Assembly (NCBI GenBank): GCA_910584575.1
Contig: CAJUBG010000007.1
Span: 1-64,000 of the forward strand
Direction of reading: 5' to 3'
From: an uncultured Dorea sp.
GTDB taxonomy: Bacteria; Bacillota; Clostridia; Lachnospirales; Lachnospiraceae
Length of the DNA: 64,000 bases
A program made the translations under genes and the position numbers. The stretch's first letter is position 1; every line of letters begins with the position of its first letter. Positions 25,577-33,765 of the stretch are shown here, one piece after another. The notes beneath the pieces were generated by a model. The model had not been told where the DNA came from. It did no database searches and saw only the letters and a program-made list of their open reading frames with translations.

Positions 25577-25579
25577 GCT

Positions 25580-26248
25580 CTATTCCCCGCTTTCATCAAG
25601 TAATTCGTCCTGATCATAGTGGTACAAAAGATATGAGCCAAGAAACACGTTAAGGGCAATGGACAGCGCCACAATAATAATGATGGCAATAAGCGAATAT
25701 TCCAGATTCCCCATCAGACCTCCCTGCCCCAGAACTAAAACTGCGGCAAAGATAATATTCAGCGCAATCTTATCTGCTGTCAGACGGGCTTTCATCTGAT
25801 TCTCCCTGTACCGTTCGTCCTTAAAAGTATTCGACATCTTCCCTTCGTAGAAAAGGCCGAAGAAGCCGAAGAACAGGAAAAACACAAAAGGAAATACTGT
25901 CTTATTCACCCCGTATGTCCAGAAACCCATAAAACCAAAGAAACCGCAGAAGCCAAAAAGACCTCTCTTGGGACTTATCTCTCTGGTCACCGCCGACTCC
26001 TTCTCCTCGCTCTTATTCTTCATGATTGCAATCATAAGCAGTACAAGCAGATACAGAATGTATGCCGCCAGAAAGATGCCTGAGATAATCATAGGCAGAT
26101 CCTTCATCTGAAATACGTATTCCGAAAATTTCATAGGCGCTACCAGCCTTGAATCATTATAGGTAACCGAATACCAGCTAGATACAGCCATCAGTATCAC
26201 ACATATGACGCCAGGGATAATCATTCGTTTCTTGTTCATTTTTTTCAT
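25580..26248 (-). CDS. Membrane protein (DUF3796-like), partner of the small XRE regulator
   Basis: The 222-residue protein has about five to six hydrophobic segments (near residues 10-28, 50-75, 95-135, 160-180, 185-210). The centre is unusually rich in Phe and Gly (GLFGFCGFFGFMGFWTYG), which recalls DUF3796 proteins. Function is unknown; such proteins are usually encoded with a small XRE regulator, as here. The ATG at 26248 has GGAGG 8 bases upstream. Confidence 0.75.
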   Translation of the reverse strand: MKKMNKKRMIIPGVICVILMAVSSWYSVTYNDSRLVAPMKFSEYVFQMKDLPMIISGIFLAAYILYLLVLLMIAIMKNKSEEKESAVTREISPKRGLFGFCGFFGFMGFWTYGVNKTVFPFVFFLFFGFFGLFYEGKMSNTFKDERYRENQMKARLTADKIALNIIFAAVLVLGQGGLMGNLEYSLIAIIIIVALSIALNVFLGSYLLYHYDQDELLDESGE

Positions 26249-26261
26249 TGCTTTGTCCTCC

Positions 26262-26348
26262 AAAAGAGATATATTTGTATCTTATTGTGATAAATATATC
26301 ACTCTATTTATCATTTGTCAACCAAAAAGATACAAATATATCTCTTTT
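26262..26348 (-). promoter_or_regulatory. Promoter flanked by a 22-bp perfect inverted repeat (two operators)
   Basis: The minus strand carries an excellent promoter, TTGACA (26321-26316), 17 bases, TATATT (26298-26293). It is flanked by 26262-26283 and 26327-26348, which are exact reverse complements of each other over 22 bases. Each arm contains an AGATA-N6-TATCT palindrome, and a further GTGATA/TATCAC palindrome lies over the -10. Two operators bracketing one promoter suggest repression by a dimer pair, most simply the small XRE protein. Confidence 0.78.
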
Positions 26349-29070
26349 ATTCTATGGAGGTCTTCCGCCCAAGCCTCACATCCTCCATCTGTTTGGCCAT
26401 CTCCTCATCCATATGGTCAAACAGGTAATTTTTCCCTGACTCTCTCCTGCTTGCGTATTCCTCCCGAATCTGCCTTCTAACAAGCTCTACTTCCTCCTTG
26501 AATTCTCTGGAGGAAATCAGCGTTCCACCCTGTCCCAGAGTGACAACCTGCTCTACGCTGTCCGAGGTCACCACTGTTACATGATACTTTCTTCCAATCT
26601 GGTGAACCACCTTTTCAATATACTGGTCTGCCGTCTCTGCCTCCTTGGTATACACTACATGGATATTGTGGTATTTCTGGATTTCAAGCGCGTAGCCGTC
26701 CACTTTATAAGCGTCAAACACCAGGATAACGACGCACCTTCGGAAGCCCTGGTAATTGCAAAGAATATCCATCAGTTTATTCCGCGCCGCGTCAATATTT
26801 ACCTTAGCCAGCTCTTTCAAATCATCCCATGCAAATATGACGTTATATCCGTCCACCAGAAGATACTCTTGAACAGCTTTCTCCTTCTTATGCCTCCTTT
26901 TCTCCGGCCCGCTTGCGACATATCTGGAATCTGCGGAGGTTCTCCGTTCTATCTTTCCGTAAGTACGGATAAATATCTCCTCTAACTCCTTTTCTTCTTC
27001 CTGGGTGAAGCTCGTCTGGTTCTTCATACCTGCTTGCTGTACCGTTCTCTCTGTGTTCTTTTGTCTTACCTTTTTCTCAAGCACGCTCTCAATATGCATA
27101 TACTCCGGCACCTGATTCCACGGCACAACAAATCCTGCCCCATGGGCGCAGAATACCGAACCCGTGGGATTCTCCAAATCCCTCTCCGGCTCATACCCCT
27201 TCTCCTCTATGATCTCCTGCGCATTATGGCAAGGCTCATATCCCTTAAACGTACAGGTCAGCCGCCCTCTGCCTCTGGAATAACTGTGAACCTCTATCTG
27301 ATAATCCCGCATGGCTGCCACCGGCGCTTTTCCCCGAAGCAAAGCCGTCTCTTTCGCTATCTCCGGCTGCTCAAATTCCCCGCACATCTTGCGGATATCC
27401 GTCATTGCCCTCCCCACCATCTCTGACGGCAGTTCCAGACAGTATTCATAATAAGGCTCTAGCAAAATGCTGTCGGCCTGCCTCAATCCCTGTCTGACGG
27501 CTCTGTATGTCGCCTGCCGGAAATCTCCGCCTTCAGTATGCTTCGGATGAGCCTGCCCCGCAATCAGGGTAATTCGTAGATCCGTAACCGCTGCCCCCGT
27601 CAGTATGCCGCGGTGCTCTCGTTCCGCTAGATGTGTAAGAATCAACCGCTGCCAGTTTCCGTCCAGCTCATCCTCGCTTAAATCTGTGCCCAACACCACT
27701 CCGCTTCCTGGCTCTCCTGGCTCTAACAGCAGATGAACCTCCGCATAATGGCGGAGAGGCTCAAAATGCCCGACTCCTTCTACGGTATTCCTTATGGTTT
27801 CCTTATAGACAATATTTCCTGTATCAAATGTTATCTCCGTGTGAAAACGCTCTTTTACCAGGCTTTGCAGAATCTCTATCTGCACCGCGCCCATGAGCTG
27901 CGCATAGATTTCCCCTAATTCCTCGTCCCACACAATCCGAAGCATAGGGTCCTCCTCCTCCAACTGCCGGAGGTTTTTAAGCATAGTATGAGCGTCGCAC
28001 CCTTCCGGCAGACAGACACGGTAATTCAGCACCGGTTCCAGTACGGGAGTGCCGGAGGCTTTCTCTCCACCCAGGCCCTCGCCTGGATATGTATGGTTAA
28101 GCCCAGTGACCGCACACACACATCCTGTTTTTGCCTCTGAAACCGTCTCGTATTTTTCTCCGGAATAGATGCGAATCTGGTTGACCTTTTCTTCCCATGG
28201 TTCAAAGGCTTCTAAACCAGAGCTTAAGATATCCTTCACCTTCAGAGCGCCTTGCGTAACCCTCAGATGGGTCAGACGAGCGCCCTGGGTATCTCTGGAT
28301 ATCTTGAATACCTTTGCCCCAAAGCTCTCCTGACTCTCGCCTGGTACTGCCATGCTTTTTTCGTTTTTCTTGGAAATAAACGCTCTTGCACTCATATAGC
28401 GTTCAAGCCCGTCCATAAATTCCCGCACGCCAAAAAGCTTCAACGCAGAGCCAAAATAACAGGGGTACACATTTCTCTCAGCAATCAGGCGTATGATGGT
28501 TTCCTTCTTAAGCGCGCCGTTTTCCAGATATTCTTCAAGGGCAGCTTCTTCACACATTGCCAGTTCTTCATGGAGAGCCTCCCCCTCCTGGTCAAAGGCG
28601 ACGCAGGCGCCGTCCAGATGCTTCTTCAATTCGCAAAGAAGTTTTTCGCGGTTCGTTCCCTCCTGATCCATCTTATTGATAAATATAAAAACCGGTATCC
28701 GGTATCGTCTTAAAAGACTCCATAGAGTCCGCGTATGTCCCTGCACACCGTCCGTTCCGCTTATGACGAGGATTGCATAGTCTAATACCTGCAAAGTACG
28801 CTCCATTTCTGTGGAAAAATCCACATGGCCTGGGGTGTCAAGGAGTGTCACCTGGGTATCTCCAAGGTTGAAAACTGCCTGTTTGGAGAAGATTGTAATA
28901 CCGCGGCTGCGTTCCAGCTCATAGGTGTCCAGATATGCGTTCTTATGGTCTACGCGGCCTAATTCTCTGATCTTGCCGCTTAGATAGAGCAGGCTCTCCG
29001 ATAAGGTGGTCTTGCCTGCGTCAACGTGCGCAAGTATGCCTATACAGATATGTTCTGATGAATCGTCCAT
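26347..29070 (-). CDS. TetM/TetO-like ribosomal GTPase fused to a YacP/Rae1-type NYN nuclease domain
   Basis: The 907-residue product has an EF-G-like GTPase core (residues about 8-640) with G1 AHVDAGKTT (14-22), RGIT, DTPGH (78-82) and NKMD (132-135), and the ribosomal-protection-type domains III-V (LLEPYYEYCLELPSEMVGRA, FKGYEPC). Residues 735-907 form an NYN/PIN-like RNase domain like YacP/Rae1: LLVDGYNVIFAW, VILVFDAYKVDG, KEAETADQYIE, VVTSDS. Rae1 is known to cut mRNA in the ribosomal A site, the very site TetM-like GTPases enter. The fusion may therefore rescue or silence stalled ribosomes. Tetracycline resistance is possible but not shown. Start ATG 29070 has AAAGGGG upstream. Confidence 0.85.
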   Translation of the reverse strand: MDDSSEHICIGILAHVDAGKTTLSESLLYLSGKIRELGRVDHKNAYLDTYELERSRGITIFSKQAVFNLGDTQVTLLDTPGHVDFSTEMERTLQVLDYAILVISGTDGVQGHTRTLWSLLRRYRIPVFIFINKMDQEGTNREKLLCELKKHLDGACVAFDQEGEALHEELAMCEEAALEEYLENGALKKETIIRLIAERNVYPCYFGSALKLFGVREFMDGLERYMSARAFISKKNEKSMAVPGESQESFGAKVFKISRDTQGARLTHLRVTQGALKVKDILSSGLEAFEPWEEKVNQIRIYSGEKYETVSEAKTGCVCAVTGLNHTYPGEGLGGEKASGTPVLEPVLNYRVCLPEGCDAHTMLKNLRQLEEEDPMLRIVWDEELGEIYAQLMGAVQIEILQSLVKERFHTEITFDTGNIVYKETIRNTVEGVGHFEPLRHYAEVHLLLEPGEPGSGVVLGTDLSEDELDGNWQRLILTHLAEREHRGILTGAAVTDLRITLIAGQAHPKHTEGGDFRQATYRAVRQGLRQADSILLEPYYEYCLELPSEMVGRAMTDIRKMCGEFEQPEIAKETALLRGKAPVAAMRDYQIEVHSYSRGRGRLTCTFKGYEPCHNAQEIIEEKGYEPERDLENPTGSVFCAHGAGFVVPWNQVPEYMHIESVLEKKVRQKNTERTVQQAGMKNQTSFTQEEEKELEEIFIRTYGKIERRTSADSRYVASGPEKRRHKKEKAVQEYLLVDGYNVIFAWDDLKELAKVNIDAARNKLMDILCNYQGFRRCVVILVFDAYKVDGYALEIQKYHNIHVVYTKEAETADQYIEKVVHQIGRKYHVTVVTSDSVEQVVTLGQGGTLISSREFKEEVELVRRQIREEYASRRESGKNYLFDHMDEEMAKQMEDVRLGRKTSIE

Positions 29071-29107
29071 CGAAAAAGCCCCTTTCTGTACTGCGATTAT
29101 GCATGCA

Positions 29108-30520
29108 TTATTTCTTAATTTCCCAATACCCAGTCTTTCTCGAACCGACACGTTCAATCATTCCATTATCAGAAAGTGATTTCATAATTTTCTGTATATG
29201 GCTGCGGGCAAGTTGTAGCTGCTCTTTTATCTCATTCTGTGTAATTCTTGGATTCTCCCATATCAACAACAGAACTTTTTGTTCGTTTTCATTTAAAGCC
29301 CTATTTAAAGCCCTATTTAAAGCCCTATTTAAAGCCTCCTCTTTAACATCTTCCTTTTTATAATTCAGATTTTTTAATGTTAAACTAAACATCACTCTGT
29401 CTGAATAAAATTCCGGTTCCATACCTTCCTCATAATTTGCCGCCCTCTCGTATGCCCCACAGATTTTATTCAAACCGCTTCCCTGACGTTCCATGTATCC
29501 TAAGCGTCCAAATATATCTGCCAACACCGGATTTCTCCTTGTAGAAGGGATAGAAGCAATATCTCTTTCCTGTATTTTTGTTCCGTCCGGCATCCCTCCT
29601 GGAGAATAAATCACAAGACGGTCATCAAAAATATCTATATGAACTTCACTGCCATTTACCAGATAGTCACGGTGGATTAACCCATTCACAAGCCCTTCAA
29701 AAACACTTCTCTCACAAAAATCTGGCATTTCAATCCGTGAATTTGCAGTCTTTTTCCAAAGTATTTTCATATTTCTTTTTACAAACCCAATACCCTCATT
29801 TAACAGAATGATTAAACTTCCGCTATATTCTGCGCTATCCAGAGCGTCTACCTGACCACCGCTTTTATCCAATCCATTCCAACGTGTACAGAACAGCCGA
29901 GAATACCGAATAGGACAATTATCCGCAAGCAATGCCCCTGCATTAGTCAACTTTCCTTTTTCATCAACAATTCCAAAGGATTCAAAACTTTTTTCTGGCA
30001 TACTTGTTCCATCCCATTCCTTATAACGTTCCCGAAGTTTTGAAAAAGAATAATCTTTAAAATCGTAATCTGTCGTCAAGGAATCAAAAGAAGAATTTTT
30101 TCCCCTCAGAACAAGTCTTTTTAACTCTGCCGCGTTTGCAGTAACAGATTCATTCCCGATCCGAATAAAAGCCTCATTACTTCCATCTCCTCGGTAATAA
30201 TAAGGTGTTTCCTGTCCTTTCATGACTTCCAAAGTAAGCAGTTTTTTCCCATCTTCTGTACTGTGAATCTGCATTGTAATCTCTGGGAAGGGATCAATAC
30301 GCTCTTTTACTTTTTGACTGATATATTCAGAAGCCTCTTTTATATTGTTGATTCCCATTACAGTATCATCATCCGCAATACCAAATATCAATACACCGCC
30401 ATTTCCATTAGCAAACGCACTGACACTTTTCAGCCAACTTTTCGGTCTCCGCATTTCTACTTCCCGCTTTTTATCATATTCAGTAGTTTCTCCCAAAAAT
30501 TCTGATAATTTCCGCGTCAT
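29108..30520 (-). CDS. Schlafen/AlbA_2-type ATP-binding regulator
   Basis: This 470-residue protein has an N-terminal AlbA_2/Schlafen-like domain (SVSAFANGNGGVLIFGIADD near residue 30), the central HATPase_c-like ATP-dependent helicase-associated part (FEGLVNGLIHRDY, DDRLVIYSPGGMPDG, RNPVLADIFGRLGYMERQGSG) and a C-terminal winged helix (ITQNEIKEQLQLARSHIQKIMKSL). Just before the winged helix is ALNRALNRALNRALNE, encoded by a 12-bp tandem repeat. Such proteins are thought to be regulators; the target is unknown. Start ATG 30520 has GGTGAGG 9 bases upstream. It lies 38 bp upstream of the TetM-NYN gene on the same strand. Confidence 0.82.
   Translation of the reverse strand: MTRKLSEFLGETTEYDKKREVEMRRPKSWLKSVSAFANGNGGVLIFGIADDDTVMGINNIKEASEYISQKVKERIDPFPEITMQIHSTEDGKKLLTLEVMKGQETPYYYRGDGSNEAFIRIGNESVTANAAELKRLVLRGKNSSFDSLTTDYDFKDYSFSKLRERYKEWDGTSMPEKSFESFGIVDEKGKLTNAGALLADNCPIRYSRLFCTRWNGLDKSGGQVDALDSAEYSGSLIILLNEGIGFVKRNMKILWKKTANSRIEMPDFCERSVFEGLVNGLIHRDYLVNGSEVHIDIFDDRLVIYSPGGMPDGTKIQERDIASIPSTRRNPVLADIFGRLGYMERQGSGLNKICGAYERAANYEEGMEPEFYSDRVMFSLTLKNLNYKKEDVKEEALNRALNRALNRALNENEQKVLLLIWENPRITQNEIKEQLQLARSHIQKIMKSLSDNGMIERVGSRKTGYWEIKK
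29291..29337 (-). repeat. 12-bp tandem repeat, nearly four copies, in the AlbA_2-type gene
   Basis: The plus strand repeats ATTTAAAGCCCT three times and then ATTTAAAGCC. Each unit encodes Ala-Leu-Asn-Arg, so changes in copy number keep the frame and lengthen or shorten the linker before the winged helix. Confidence 0.9.
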
Positions 30521-30549
30521 TCCTCTTTTCCTCACCTTCATTGTTCGCC

Positions 30550-30593
30550 CGTCCCGCTAGGCGCATGTATTACGGTATACCCTTGAGTATACT
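30550..30593 (+). repeat. Dispersed repeat, copy C
   Basis: This copy reads CCCGTCCCGCTAGGCGCATG, then TATTACGGTATACCCTTGAG and TATACTT. It matches copies A and B but carries changes in the stem (GGCGCAT and GTATACC). It lies between the AlbA_2-type gene and the stop codon of the VanZ-family gene, which falls at its edge. Confidence 0.65.
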
Positions 30594-31123
30594 TATGTGT
30601 CCGCGCATCTCTGAAGCCCGCTGCTCAATATACACCCCACCATACATCCAAATCCATTGTGTATCATATCATCCCACTCAAACAGCCCTCTGCAGAATAC
30701 AAGCTGGCATGTCTCAATCATTCCCGATATCGTAAGCCCAATCAAAAGTCCCTTCCACCAGGACATTTTCCTGTGAAATACAAACGGCAGAAGCAGCCCC
30801 GCCGGAAACAATAAAATCATATTCAGCAGGTTCTCTTTCAGCATCTCACGGCTGCCCTGCCGAACGGCTTTCCATGACCAAAACACTTCCAATTCATAGC
30901 GATGAACTCCCGTGGGATTCCGTGTAAACACAGTTGACGCAAATACAATTCCAAGAAAAAGCAACAGAAGTAATCCCGCAACGGCTTGGGACAGAGCAAT
31001 CCTTCTCCGCCCCACCAACCTGAATAATATGACCGCTACGATGAAGAAAAGTATAGAAAAACAGACGATTTCCCGAATCGTCCATGCACGATTATGCGTA
31101 ATGAAAATCTGGTATAAGTCCAA
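30593..31123 (-). CDS. VanZ-family membrane protein
   Basis: The 176-residue protein has four hydrophobic segments and the VanZ-like core (NLLNMILLFPAGLLLPF, then GLTISGMIETCQLVFCRGLFEWDDMIHNGFGCMVG). VanZ raises teicoplanin resistance by an unknown mechanism, and many relatives have no known role. No vancomycin genes are near. The last codons lie at the edge of dispersed repeat copy C, so the natural C-terminus may have been altered by it. Confidence 0.82.
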   Translation of the reverse strand: MDLYQIFITHNRAWTIREIVCFSILFFIVAVILFRLVGRRRIALSQAVAGLLLLLFLGIVFASTVFTRNPTGVHRYELEVFWSWKAVRQGSREMLKENLLNMILLFPAGLLLPFVFHRKMSWWKGLLIGLTISGMIETCQLVFCRGLFEWDDMIHNGFGCMVGCILSSGLQRCADT

Positions 31124-31319
31124 TGCCTAAGTACCTCCGGATGAATTCACTTTATTCTGATTATAGTACCACAAAGTCTGCGCGTTCGCAATATGCAAGA
31201 ATGAGAGCCAACTTACGACCATAACCGAGTTTGTATGTAAATGCTTGTGCCAATATGAAACTCAACATTGACACCAAATATTATAATCTTAACTTAATTC
31301 GGTTCTGCACACCAATTTG

Positions 31320-31370
31320 TCAAGAAAAATAAATATTTTTCTTGAATATCAAGCGCTTACACACTATAAT
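31320..31370 (+). promoter_or_regulatory. Promoter of the CAP-domain surface protein with palindrome and cre-like site
   Basis: -35 TTGAAT (31342-31347), 17 bases, consensus -10 TATAAT (31365-31370). A perfect palindrome with 12-bp arms (TCAAGAAAAATA and complement, 31320-31345) overlaps the -35. The spacer holds a sequence that reads TGTAAGCGCTTGAT on the minus strand (31361-31348), one base from the usual CcpA cre consensus. Repression by a specific factor and by carbon catabolite control is plausible. The rest of 31124-31319 shows nothing clear. Confidence 0.68.
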
Positions 31371-31426
31371 TATATTGTCAAAATCTTTTAAAGATTAATT
31401 TATTAAAACAGGAGGGTAAAATTAAA

Positions 31427-33688
31427 ATGAACATTTGCAAAAGATGCAGGCGAATTGCAGTATTTGTTGCAATGCTGTTGCTTCTGGGAAGTACAAGTAT
31501 TGTAACAAATGCTGCAAACGGCACTGTCACGAAGGAGCTTACTGTGCAATACGGACAGACTGAAGCCCGTGAGATGCTGAAGATGGTAAACGATTTCCGG
31601 ACAGGAGGTGAGAACTGGTATTGGAATGAGGACAATACGACCAAGAGTAACTGTAAAGGCAGTACGCTGGTCTATGATTATGAGTTAGAAAAGGCTGCAA
31701 TGCTTCGGGCGGCTGAGATTGCATATAACTATGAACTTCATCATACAAGACCAAACGGAGAAGATTGCTTTACTGCGTATGAAGGAACTACTTATGCTGC
31801 CGGAGAGAATATTGCATACGGATACACAACCGCCGAAGCAGTATTTACAGCATGGCAGGAGAAGAACGACAAATATGACGGCCAGGGACATAGACGTAAT
31901 ATGCTGGCCGATAATTTCACGGCATTTGCTGTCGGCCATGTATATTATAACAGAACTCATTACTGGGTACAGGAATTCAGAAGCCCGGCCTCACAGATGG
32001 CAGCAACTCCGCCAGACGACTCTACAAAAACTGTTTCGATAGAAGCCAAAGGCCACAATCATGTATGGGATGCAGGAACTGTCACCAAAAACGCAACCTG
32101 TACCGAAGACGGTGAGAGAAAATACACCTGTAAAGAATGCGGCGAAACCAGAACTGAAATCATCCCAAAGACAGGGCATAATGAAGTAGTCGATCCGGCG
32201 GTAGCAGCGACCTGTACCACAGCAGGCAAGACCGAAGGTTCCCATTGTTCCATATGCAATACCGTATTCAAGGCACAGACCGAGATTCCGGCATTAGGGC
32301 ACAAAGAGGAAATAAGGAATAAGAAAAGCGCAACCTGTGAGCAAGACGGATATACCGGTGATAAGGTATGTACCGTTTGCGGCGACGTATTAGAAAAAGG
32401 TTCTGTTATTCCGAAAACAGGCCACACCTGGGATTCAGGCAAGATGGCCGACAGCGCTACCTGCGAGACAGGCGGAGTCATTACTTATACCTGTACCAAA
32501 TGCGGCGGTAAGAAAACAGAGACGGTTGGTCCAACCGAACACAAAACAGAGACGAAAAACAAGGCTGAAGCCTCTTGTACCGAAGCAGGATATACCGGAG
32601 ACGAGGTATGTATTGTCTGTAGCAAAGTAGTTACCAAAGGAGAAAATATTCCGGCATTAGGCCATTCTTTTGGCGAATGGAAACAGATCTCCTCACCTGA
32701 TTGCGCGAATACCGAAAGCGAAAAGAGAGTATGCTCTGTATGTGGTTTTACGGAGACACGCAATCTCGACCTCCAAGGTCATGAGTGGGAGTCTGATTTT
32801 ACAATCGACAAGGAAGCAACTTGCACAACCGATGGAAGCAAGTCCATCCATTGTAGCAAATGTGATGCTGTAAAGGATAGCATGGTAATTCCAAAAGGAC
32901 ATCAGCCGGTTCTGACAAACCAGAAGGAGGCAACTTGTATTGAAGCCGGATATACAGGGGATCAGATTTGTAAGCTTTGTAATACCGTTTTAGAAAAAGG
33001 CAGTATTATTCCGGCAAAGGGTCATGTAAAAGAAAACGTGCCCGCATTAGAAGCAACCTGTACAGAAGGAGGACACGAAGCCGGCGTCCGTTGTTCTGTA
33101 TGTGGGGAGACGTTGGAAGGTTTGAAAGCGCTTCCGGCAAAGGGTCATCAGTGGGATGACGGCGTTATTACGACTGAGCCAACACGCCAGACAGAGGGCG
33201 TTAAGACCTATACCTGCCAGGTATGTAAGATAACAAGGACTGAAACCATTGAAAAACTGCCGAACTATAAGATGCTTAACGGCGCCGGCAGCAAGTGGGT
33301 TATGAATTCAAATAAAGAGCTGGTTTTCCGTGTGGATGCTGATATTTCTCTTTTTGTAGAGGTATATATTGACGGCGATCTTGTCGCGCCGGCAAATTAC
33401 AGTGTCACAAGCGGAAGCACAATCATAACGCTTAAACCTTCTTATCTGAAAACATTAAAAGAGGGAGAGCATACGATAGAGTTTGTGTTTAAAGACGGAA
33501 AGGCTGTTACATCATTTGAAATTGCGAAACAGTCTTCAAATGGTACGACTCCTTCCAAAATCACGACTACTCCGGACAACAGCCGTTCACCTAAGACTGG
33601 TGATCTTACGAATGCTGGAATCTACATTTTGTTGTTTGGAATGTCAGTCATTGCTATTCTGATTGTTCGTAAACGCAAAATGGCCTAA
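31427..33688 (+). CDS. Cell-wall anchored CAP-domain protein with ten Cys-rich modules
   Basis: This 753-residue secreted protein has a signal peptide (residues 1-30, ending VTNAANG), a CAP/SCP domain (about 40-195; ENIAYGYTTAEAVFTAW and GHRRNMLADNF with the usual His/Glu), then ten modules of about 40 residues from about 205 to 610. Each carries ATC..., CxxC and a terminal GH, so three Cys and one His that could bind zinc. A domain of about 80 residues follows, and the C-terminus SPKTGD plus a hydrophobic helix and RKRK is an LPXTG-like sorting signal. It is probably a sortase-anchored surface protein. The first Cys is missing in the tenth module. Function is unknown. Confidence 0.85.
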   Translation: MNICKRCRRIAVFVAMLLLLGSTSIVTNAANGTVTKELTVQYGQTEAREMLKMVNDFRTGGENWYWNEDNTTKSNCKGSTLVYDYELEKAAMLRAAEIAYNYELHHTRPNGEDCFTAYEGTTYAAGENIAYGYTTAEAVFTAWQEKNDKYDGQGHRRNMLADNFTAFAVGHVYYNRTHYWVQEFRSPASQMAATPPDDSTKTVSIEAKGHNHVWDAGTVTKNATCTEDGERKYTCKECGETRTEIIPKTGHNEVVDPAVAATCTTAGKTEGSHCSICNTVFKAQTEIPALGHKEEIRNKKSATCEQDGYTGDKVCTVCGDVLEKGSVIPKTGHTWDSGKMADSATCETGGVITYTCTKCGGKKTETVGPTEHKTETKNKAEASCTEAGYTGDEVCIVCSKVVTKGENIPALGHSFGEWKQISSPDCANTESEKRVCSVCGFTETRNLDLQGHEWESDFTIDKEATCTTDGSKSIHCSKCDAVKDSMVIPKGHQPVLTNQKEATCIEAGYTGDQICKLCNTVLEKGSIIPAKGHVKENVPALEATCTEGGHEAGVRCSVCGETLEGLKALPAKGHQWDDGVITTEPTRQTEGVKTYTCQVCKITRTETIEKLPNYKMLNGAGSKWVMNSNKELVFRVDADISLFVEVYIDGDLVAPANYSVTSGSTIITLKPSYLKTLKEGEHTIEFVFKDGKAVTSFEIAKQSSNGTTPSKITTTPDNSRSPKTGDLTNAGIYILLFGMSVIAILIVRKRKMA

Positions 33689-33702
33689 AAAAATGATGTT
33701 AC

Positions 33703-33740
33703 AGAGCAGAGCATGCACAGATACATGCTCTGCTCTTTTT
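33703..33740 (+). terminator. Terminator of the CAP-domain protein gene
   Basis: A perfect 13-bp stem AGAGCAGAGCATG (33703-33715) pairs with 33724-33736 over an 8-base loop and is followed by TTTTTATTC. Its right half is part of a 46-bp direct repeat. Confidence 0.92.
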
Positions 33741-33765
33741 ATTCTCTGACAATAGCTTTACATTA
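33720..33765 (+). repeat. 46-bp direct repeat, copy 1
   Basis: From GATACATGCTCTGC to GCTTTACATTA, this segment recurs at 36084-36129 with one difference (position 33753). It includes the right half of the terminator and the stop codon of the DUF1703-type gene on the other strand. Confidence 0.9.

Noticed and set aside
26347..29070. Calling the GTPase a tetracycline resistance gene
   Set aside because: It is homologous to TetM/TetO but has a large nuclease fusion and chromosomal, non-mobile surroundings; resistance cannot be concluded.
31991..32902. Several minus-strand open frames inside the CAP protein gene rich in Cys and Val
   Set aside because: They repeat with the period of the modules on the other strand and are pure antisense shadows.
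32060..33260. CRISPR-like or satellite repeats in the CAP protein gene
   Set aside because: The periodicity comes from about 120-bp protein modules that differ strongly at the DNA level; there are no identical repeats with unique spacers.
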